A stretch of DNA of 64,000 bases from Toxonevra muliebris. Lineage: Eukaryota > Arthropoda > Insecta > Diptera > Pallopteridae. Below, one piece after another: positions 57,125 through 64,000 of the stretch. The stretch is from the NCBI GenBank assembly GCA_963691655.1, contig OY829329.1, forward strand, positions 59,967,408 through 60,031,407, read 5' to 3'. The notes under the pieces are model-generated. The model saw only the letters and a program-made list of their open reading frames with translations. It did no database searches and was not told where the DNA came from. The translations under genes and the position numbers were made by a program. Position 1 is the first letter of the stretch. Every line of letters starts with the position of its first letter.

Positions 57125-57325
57125 GACTGTAAAGACTTCAGAATGTTTTATAAATGTTTTCTAACAATTTTCTAATAACATAGTTTCACTTCTACTATGA
57201 GTGCTTGTAGACACATAATTTTTTGGTTGAATTTCTCCTCTCTTTTGAAACAAACACGTTTGAAAATTTCAACAAAAAATCATTTGTAGTAGAAGGGAGA
57301 CGCTATGACATTCTGAAAAAAATTC
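57125..57325. repeat. Imperfect inverted repeat
   Basis: CTTCTACTA...TTTTTTGGTTGAA near 57190-57235 is mirrored by AATTTCAACAAAAAATCAT...TAGTAGAAG at 57265-57296, and outer TTCAGAATG near 57138 by CATTCTGAA near 57309. Arms are interrupted by indels. Possibly a decayed MITE; no target duplication seen. Confidence 0.4.
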
Positions 57326-57329
57326 GAAT

Positions 57330-58850
57330 TTGATTGGAAAGATTAAGAAACTTTGAAACTGAAAAGTTTCAGGTCCCTCTCTATTTTATTTTCCTTTATA
57401 CTTTAATCCCATAAATACAACAATTTATTTTTTGATTTATTCTACACAGCATCTTGATAGCTGAAAAAACATGTTTATTAAATAAGAAAGTTTTGTTTTG
57501 TTATGAATAGATTTTGATGGATTTTACCTAAAAATGTAACACTTACTAGTCTAAAAATGTGTATATAGTAGAATCTAGTTGACGACGAACGAACCCTTGC
57601 AATTGCTATTGTCGAAACATTCTTCACAATTTGTTTATTACTTTACATTTTCAGCGCTCAAGGTTTAGACTGTAATCGCTTACTAGCAGAATGTGTTTAA
57701 CCTAGAAGTGGAAGCGAAATTGTTGAGCACATAATGTGCCTGGCTGTCACTAATTTTTCCAAAAAAATAGTTTAAAATGTTTTCATTGTTATTTAGCAAA
57801 AGCTCTTTTTTTAATTAATTTAAAACATAACATTTGATCACAGCAATTTGGCTCCGACTCAAGAGTAGTCTGCAATTATTATGTATTCATTTTCAATTAC
57901 CATTCATTATTTATTAATTTTTGTGTACTTGTCAATATACAAAACTACAATTTATAATTGATACTTATGTGATATTGAACACATATTAAATGTACACATT
58001 CATGTAAAGTATAATTAATTAATGTAAATTGTTGAAATTACAAAATTTTCGTATTGTTAATTTTTTTTTTCTCTTGTTGCTGTAATTCAAGTATCTGTTC
58101 GCATTGTCAGATATGATATTTTATTAATTAATAAAATTGAGCGAAAATTATTTCGGCATCAGTTTTTTTTTTTTGTTTTTCATTTTACAAGTTTAAATAA
58201 TTTAAAATGAATTTTAAAAATAAAACTAATTTCGGCATTTATAGTTAATAAACAGAAATTTCAAAGGAAAATTATTCATTTAAATGAATTTTGACTTTTC
58301 CGAATTACCCTCCCACATATATAAATAATGCAATTTATGTATCTACTGCCATAAATTATACACACAATAACTGAAATTTTAATTAGTTTGGTATTTCATA
58401 TACCTAAATAGTTATACCAAAATTCCTTTATATACAAATATCTTCATTGTATTAGTTTATCCAAGATACTAAAATTTACTTCAAATTAGATTTATGCATA
58501 AATCTCAATTATTTGATACTGCACTCATTTTAATTACATATACGCAAAATTCATTGAATTACATTTGAGTGCACATGTTAACTAAAATATCAGTTGACAG
58601 TACATAGAAGTCACTTCATTTTGCCAGCGTGTCATGAGTTGACATTCAAAGTAACGGGGTTTAAAGTTATAGTTTGAGCTTTCAAAGTAATGTATCTGTT
58701 ATAAGAGCTGGAGAATATCTGGCGTTCCTTAAGAGTTTGGATGTGTGAACTCATACTTTCGATACAAAAAGTTGTTGGATGTAGCTGACTCAATTATTTT
58801 ATATTAACCTCATCAAGAGATGTGTCGTTTATAGAAAAAATATTGAAATG
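57330..58850. other. Non-coding AT-rich stretch
   Basis: Long AT-rich DNA with A- and T-runs, no open frame over 60 codons, no repeat or RNA signature recognised. Confidence 0.55.
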
Positions 58851-58854
58851 GAGA

Positions 58855-59515
58855 TAACTCATCAATGGACAAAATTTGTCTATGTACAAATGCTAACTGT
58901 GGACGAAATCCAATTATGGCATTAATATATTAATAAGTGAAATTCATTAATAAGTGTAATTCACCCATGAACATAATCCGTCAGTAGGCAAAATTCATTT
59001 AAAAATGAAATTCGTCCATGTAATAAATGTTAATGGACAAAATTTTACTATGTACAAAATTCGACTATGAACAAAATTCTATGTAGACAAAACGTGTTTG
59101 TGGTCGTAATGCGTTTATATAATAAATATTTCAATCGACAAAATTCACTTATGGACAAAATATGTCAGTGAACCAAATTTATTTTTAGGCGAAATTCGTG
59201 TATAGACAAAATTCGGCTGTGCACTAACTTCGTCAGGAATGAATATGCCAATAAGAAAAATTTTCTTTAGAACAAATATGTTAATCTGAAAATTCAATTA
59301 TGGATATTTCTATATGAACAAAACTTTCCTGTTGACATAGTATGTTTAAATAGTAAATTTTTCAATTGACAACTCTCCTACGGACAGAATTATTTGTGAA
59401 CAAAATTCATCTATGGTATAAATAATTCAGTGGATAAAATTCAAATACAATTTGGCGTATGAAGAAAACTTCTCTATGGACAAGATTTTCTGAGGGCAAA
59501 ATTTGATTGAGAACT
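58855..59515. repeat. Degenerate minisatellite, CTATGGACAAAATTCGT unit (about 15-17 bp)
   Basis: Imperfect copies of (C)TATGGACAAAATTCGT run for about 660 bp. Unit length drifts and divergence is high. It ends about 40 bp before the element at 59557. Confidence 0.8.
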
Positions 59516-59556
59516 TAATTGGACTATTATTCTATAGACAAATATATATAACATAA

Positions 59557-60345
59557 CATATATATGGGACATTCTCTGTCAATAGGAGACCCCTTACCTC
59601 CCTCCCTCCCCCGCCCCCTGTTCAAAATTGGTTTAAGTATTTCAGGATATGTTTAGGCTCAAATGAAAGCTTATCATCTCTAGTTTCGAATACAACAAGG
59701 CCTTTTTTGATTTGGCATGATGGCAGAGCAAAATGGTAGCTGCAAGTCTACCACCTCACCTTGAAAGAATAGTTTTATCAAGCGTACGTTTACCCAAGTC
59801 ATCATAAAATAATAGATAAAGCCTTTTTTCATATATTTTTTTTCGCTGTATATAAATCTAATATTATTTTTCACGGGAAAAGTTACGTGTTGTCCCTAAC
59901 CTCAAAAAAGCTCCAAAAATGCTGTTTTTCGGTTCTTACGCTTACCCAAGTTATCATAAAACGACGGGAAAGCCTATTTTTGTGTAATTTCAGTTGATGA
60001 ACATGAATCTAATATTATTTTCCATGGGAAATGTTACGTGTCGTCCCTAACCTCAAAAAATGAAAAATCTCCAAAAACTTTTTTTCGTGTCTCACGTGTC
60101 CCAAGTCATCAGAAAACTTCCCAAAAAAACTTATTCTTCATTACAAATTTGTTTTCACTCTAATTAAGCACCGCAAAGAAAACAGAGACTTACTGAGTTC
60201 ATGTCGTTGTTTCAGGGTAACGCTAAAAGTATATTACAGCCAAGTTAAGGAATGAACTAGAGCCCAAACATGCCCTAAAATACCTTGACCAATTTTTGAC
60301 AGGGGGGGGGGGGACGGTGTTGACATAAAGTGGTAGCAATATTCA
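59557..60345. mobile_element. Non-autonomous element with inverted arms and internal 155-bp tandem repeats
   Basis: The left start CATATATATGGGACATTCTC with GAGACCCC inside matches the terminus of the MITE at 44802. Inner inverted arms are recognisable: 59615-59665 (CTGTTCAAAATTGG...TTTAGGCTC) and 60255-60305 (GAGCCCAAACATGCCC...CAATTTTTGACAG). The right outer terminus is too decayed to place precisely. Between the arms lie 2.3 tandem copies of a repeat of about 155 bp, starting near 59783, 59937 and 60093 and including GTTACGTGTyGTCCCTAACC. A 13-bp G-run is at about 60302. No ORF. Confidence 0.6.
59783..60140. repeat. Tandem repeat, unit about 155 bp, 2.3 copies
   Basis: Unit 1 begins near 59783 (CGTTTACCCAAGTCATCATA), unit 2 near 59937 (CGCTTACCCAAGTTATCATA), a partial third near 60093 (CACGTGTCCCAAGTCATCAG). 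Units 1 and 2 share AATCTAATATTATTTT and GTTACGTGT.GTCCCTAACC blocks. They lie within the element at 59557. Confidence 0.75.
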
Positions 60346-62260
60346 GATTTCTGTTATTCAAATCACATGCCTGCCACAGAAATTTTGGGTAATTGATTGG
60401 GTAACGAAATTAAGCCTCTCTCCTCTAAAGAGTAGCAGTTCACATTTATGAAAACTATTATATGAAAAAAAACAATGTCAAGTGCAACTGCATCTAGCTT
60501 ATCACCGCCGCCTTTATTCTGCTAAAGATTTCTGTTCTTAACACTAGCGCTATTACGCGAATACTTTATGAATTCACCCATTTATTTCAGTGAAATGTGA
60601 CACAGTGTCATAATATATGAAATGAAAAAAATGTTACTGTGAACAACGACAACAACAAACATCAGAAAATAAAAATAAAAAATTAAATGCCAAAACGAAA
60701 TGAAATGAAAAAAAAAAAAAAATATAAGAAAAATTTTTACTTAATTACGAAACATATTCGCGGCACGTTTGTCAACGCAAAAATGGCACAACAAAATGAA
60801 ATGAAAAAACTGAAAAATAAAACAAATAAAAATGAAATACAATTGAACAATTTCATAACAGTAGCACGTATTCTTTTCATTAATCTTAGCAAATTGAAGG
60901 CGCATAAGGGTGAATGGGACGCAAGTGAGGCATGACTGAAGTGGAAGAAAAAGTATCATATTAAAGAACGAAAATTGTCAGAGACTACTTATACATACAT
61001 ACGTATATAGCAGATAGTGAAAGGAGTGTACAGAAACAATAAAAACAATATGCCCTTATCACAGTACCAAGGCGGCAACAAGTGAACAAATTATTCGGGG
61101 GCTTCCATTGTAGTTAAAGACAAAACATATCGCGTTTAACTGTGCAAAATGAAATTGCGAAATATACACAATTAATACATGTATAAAATGTATACAATGA
61201 GTGGCAATTTACATGTGTATATGTAGGATAAATAAGACATAATATTTAAGGTCGATAGGGGTTGAGTGGTGGTATGCTTGATGGTGGTCTGTAAAAAATA
61301 AAATAATTTGAGCGCGGTTTCTGAAATATTTTATAATTTTACTTGCTGCTTTCCGAATAGTTTTTCTTGAAAAAATTAGTTAAGATAAAGAAGTTATATT
61401 AGATCTAGCGTTATATGATTGCTTATAAAGTTATTTAGATAAGTTAGCTAACTTTCAGAAAAATTTACACTGAGGTCTTCGCGATGTTCTCTAAAGTAAA
61501 GCCATTATTTCCTCAAGTATGTGTATTTATTTATGTTTGTTAGTCTGGACTGTGTTTCATAGTAATATGAACCAAGGTCGGTATGAAAGCAGACAGCCCA
61601 TTTTGCAGTGTAAGAATGCTGAGTGATTGGAATAGCGTAATATTTTTTCAAAAGCAATTGACTTTAGGAAATTTTTCAGCAGCCCACGCATTAATCGAAT
61701 TTAAGTTGTTCAAATCTGTAAGTAAATTAGTTCTTGGCCTTGCTGGAAAATTGAATAAAAATTACTTAAAATTTACTGAAATGTATTGAAACTTATTGAA
61801 ATCAATTTACCTTGATTAAAAATTATTGAATTTGATTTAAATGTTTTTTTAAAGTTATTTAAAGTTAAATAAGGACTGTATCGAAAAGAAACTGCACACT
61901 TTCCATTCAATATTTCTCACAGTGTAGACGTTTGATTAAAATGCAGTACTTTTACTATTCTAATTATTTATAAACAAGTAATTTATAAAAAAATTAATAA
62001 TTAAAAAAAAAAAGAAAACATGGAAAAATATCTTTTAGAAATGAATTGCCTGATTAAAGGATTACCTTGATAGGGTTCTTTATCTGCTATTCTTGTTTTA
62101 ATTTTCGCGATGCCTCGAATTGAAGATCTAGGCTCAAAGAAATTTGTGCACAATTTATGTACTGAAAAAGGATTTTTTTTCAGACAGCAGGCTAAATGGT
62201 ACAAAGTCAGTGCAAATGGTGTCAAAAATATTATAATCAAGTTTGAAGATATCTGTTCTC
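60346..62260. other. Non-coding stretch
   Basis: AT-rich, with an A-run at about 60708-60722 and CAACGACAACAACAAAC near 60644. Two ATGAAATGAAAAA...-type Lys-rich frames near 60690-60930 are low complexity. No recognisable gene. Confidence 0.5.
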
Positions 62261-62264
62261 TTAA

Positions 62265-63797
62265 CCTTATTCATCCCACGCAGTGACTTTGAGTCCCTAT
62301 TGAAATAAAATCGTTATATTTTTCCCATTTCTTATTATTTCACGGGAATGGCCCAATGTATTCCTTCATTTACCGGCTATCTTCATAAAAATGGATTTTT
62401 TGTTTTATTTTGTTTTTCTTTATTAGTCAAAAATCATTAAATAAACAAAAAACTGCGTAAAGTCCCACGTTGTGACTGTGAGTCACTATATGCATATGTA
62501 TGTTGGAATACGTAGTGTACCACAAACCAAACCCGGAATAATAGGATACGATATTGTTTATTGATAGACGCAAATGCAAGAAAATATGACATTGTCGCTT
62601 ATAAAGAGTTTTACGATCCTTTTTGTGTGTCAAAACACAGATTTACCGACTTATCGCGTTATTTGCCATTTGATGACAGGACCACCGATAGTATTTAGAT
62701 TACATTATAAATTTACTTCGAATAGAAATCTTTGGAACTTGATAAATGAAGACGGCTACACAAATATGATATGAAGATTTGGTGGACTTGCGATACGTAT
62801 CTAAGGAAAGAAGGCAGAGCTAAGAGTTAAAATTTGGCACATCGTGTAGTAGAACAGCTTTGTGAGCTATATGAACGACTTCCGAAAAATACTTTACAAG
62901 TTTAGAGCTCTCGTAAAGCCTGTTGTCAAAACAATTAACTTGTGCTAGTACGAAGTGAAACATAATATTGGCGTTCGAATTAATTTTCTTCCTAACAAGA
63001 AGAGAGAAGTAAAAGGCAGCATTTTTCCATTTAATTAATAAAAATATTATACATCAGGCAACAATGATGGAGAAACTAAGAACAAGACACAGATATGTAA
63101 TATGTAACCAAGTGTGGCGAGGAACCTTTTTCTGTAAAACGAAAAACACGCAGATGGCTCATTGCTCAATTTTATAATTTTAAAGATACATGCGCTATAA
63201 CATCAAAATTTATTTAGTTCACCAAACACTTTGCACTTTAGCATTTTTTTTAAGCACTTTTAAGCATTAAGTCACCGAAGTGACTCATTTTATTAGAACA
63301 ATCCTTACAAACATTTACATCCCATCTGGGAAAGTCTAGCATTCATTCACCAGACCATCGAGATGGCATGGTGACAGGAACAAAATAAAAAAAGAATTGG
63401 CACAGGATCTTCTTATGCCTAATATTAAACGTAGAAATTTTTAACACTTATCTTGTCCTAATGAATATAAATGTAGCTATAGAAACTTCAAATAACAACT
63501 ACTGCTGAGAATGGCCGTCTACCAGGAAGATGCCACCCTTGCATATGCGAGAAAGGAAGAGCTTCAAAGCAATTCTGTAAAAACTGCAATGAGAAGATTT
63601 CGCAGCCCTACTTGCTTTAAAAATAAATACAGATTATATATTTTTCCGAATTATATTAATCTTGTTGTTTTATCAATCAATTTTGAAAAATTCAGAAAAA
63701 AGTTAAATGAAATGTGAATAGCTGAGGCAATTCTATATAGTGACTCTAAATCACTACGTAGGATTTTACGTTATAAAATAATGTGGGATGAACAGGG
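62265..63797 (+). mobile_element. piggyBac element 2 (1.5 kb), decayed
   Basis: Ends are CCTTATTCATCCCAC and, inward from 63797, CCCTGTTCATCCCAC, each flanked by TTAA (62261-62264 and 63798-63801). Subterminal AGTGACTTTGAGTC / AGTGATTTAGAGTC blocks recur in inverted orientation. The interior shows transposase remains along nearly the whole length (62530-63610). The TIR family differs from the element at 54460. Confidence 0.85.
62530..63610 (+). pseudogene. piggyBac transposase pseudogene, nearly full span
   Basis: Cut-and-paste transposase of TTAA-specific elements. In changing plus-strand frames: FTDLSRYLPFDDRTT (usual RxLRFDDRxTR), YKFTSNRNLWNLINE (DKFAPIRxLWNxFN), MKIWWTCDT and YLRKEGRA (usual K-x-W-x-x-CD and YLGKEG), NLAHRVVEQLCELYERLP, then VKRKTRRWLIAQFYNFKD, KKELAQDLLMPNIKRRN and the Cys-rich C-terminus GRCHPC...KQFCKNC. 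Stops and frameshifts are frequent, and blocks around the catalytic aspartates are lost or unrecognisable, e.g. between about 62950 and 63050. It is shorter than a usual 550-600 residue protein, so internal deletions occurred. Dead. Confidence 0.8.
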
Positions 63798-63801
63798 TTA
63801 A

Positions 63802-64000
63802 AGATTGACCGAAAAGTGGAAGAAAAAATGTCCAAAAGATTCGAAATTTGTAGCAAAGGTAATGGCCTTAATAAACAAAACCAAATCAATATTATCAGTG
63901 CGAGACTTGGCAAAAAAAAGCTATTGCCTCTATGATTGCAAGTGGGAAACAGACATAATTTAGAAACTTACAAGAAAAAAAAATCACAAGAAAAAAAAAT
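63802..64000. other. Window end, possible mariner-like N-terminal scrap
   Basis: From about 63815 the plus strand reads LTEKWKKKCPKDSKFVAK then VMALINKTKSILSVRDLAKK, which weakly resembles the helix-turn-helix region of mariner transposases (..NPxLSVRDVAxK). The frame stays open to about 63958. The window ends before this can be tested. Confidence 0.3.

Overview
The window looks like AT-rich, non-coding nuclear DNA from an insect, most probably a brachyceran fly. The base composition, the abundance of (CA)n/(TATG)n/(CAA)n/(CTG)n simple repeats, the rosa-like Tc1/mariner remnant, the piggyBac, hAT, pogo-like and Helitron relics, and the many 5'-truncated Jockey/I/R1-like LINE fragments all fit that. 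This is inference from style and element families; no host marker gene fixes the species. I found no convincing host protein-coding gene, rRNA or functional tRNA. The window is probably intergenic or a large intron, and nearly everything recognisable is a transposable-element relic or a degenerate tandem repeat.

Layout. 0-5 kb: a hAT-like end, a degenerate 11-12 bp minisatellite holding a small inverted-repeat element, AT-rich DNA and a Jockey-type reverse-transcriptase relic. 5.4-6.6 kb: an element with CACTA-like termini carrying the 3' part of an ORF. 9-15 kb: three hAT-type elements with perfect 8-bp target duplications and two LINE 3' relics. 16-19 kb: tRNA-derived heads, a perfect 20-bp hairpin and another hAT MITE. 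19.6-23.4 kb: a mariner pseudogene split by a hAT element that itself contains a LINE fragment, followed by a LINE tail. 25-31 kb: a TTAA-flanked MITE family and more LINE tails. 32-38 kb: a polypurine tract and two long minisatellites, each with an inverted-repeat element inside. 41.5-44 kb: a LINE RNase H region split by a non-autonomous Helitron with an internal minisatellite. 44.7-46 kb: a pogo-like element with a nested MITE. 47 kb: a second copy of the 22.6-kb LINE. 50-51 kb: another minisatellite. 54-57 kb: an internally deleted piggyBac with a MITE 30 bp beyond it. 58.8-60.3 kb: a minisatellite and an element with internal 155-bp tandem repeats. 62.2-63.8 kb: a decayed piggyBac with transposase remains along most of its length.

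The 'genes' do not cooperate in any pathway; they are layers of insertions. Their value is stratigraphic: perfect target duplications and reading frames that resume across insertions show the order of events. The observations most worth checking are the three-level nest at 19.9-22.4 kb, a 21-bp segment shared by a SINE-like sequence and a LINE 3' end, two LINE copies that share the same disabling lesions, the Helitron bordered by an unexpected direct repeat, and several degenerate minisatellites of which three hold TIR elements.
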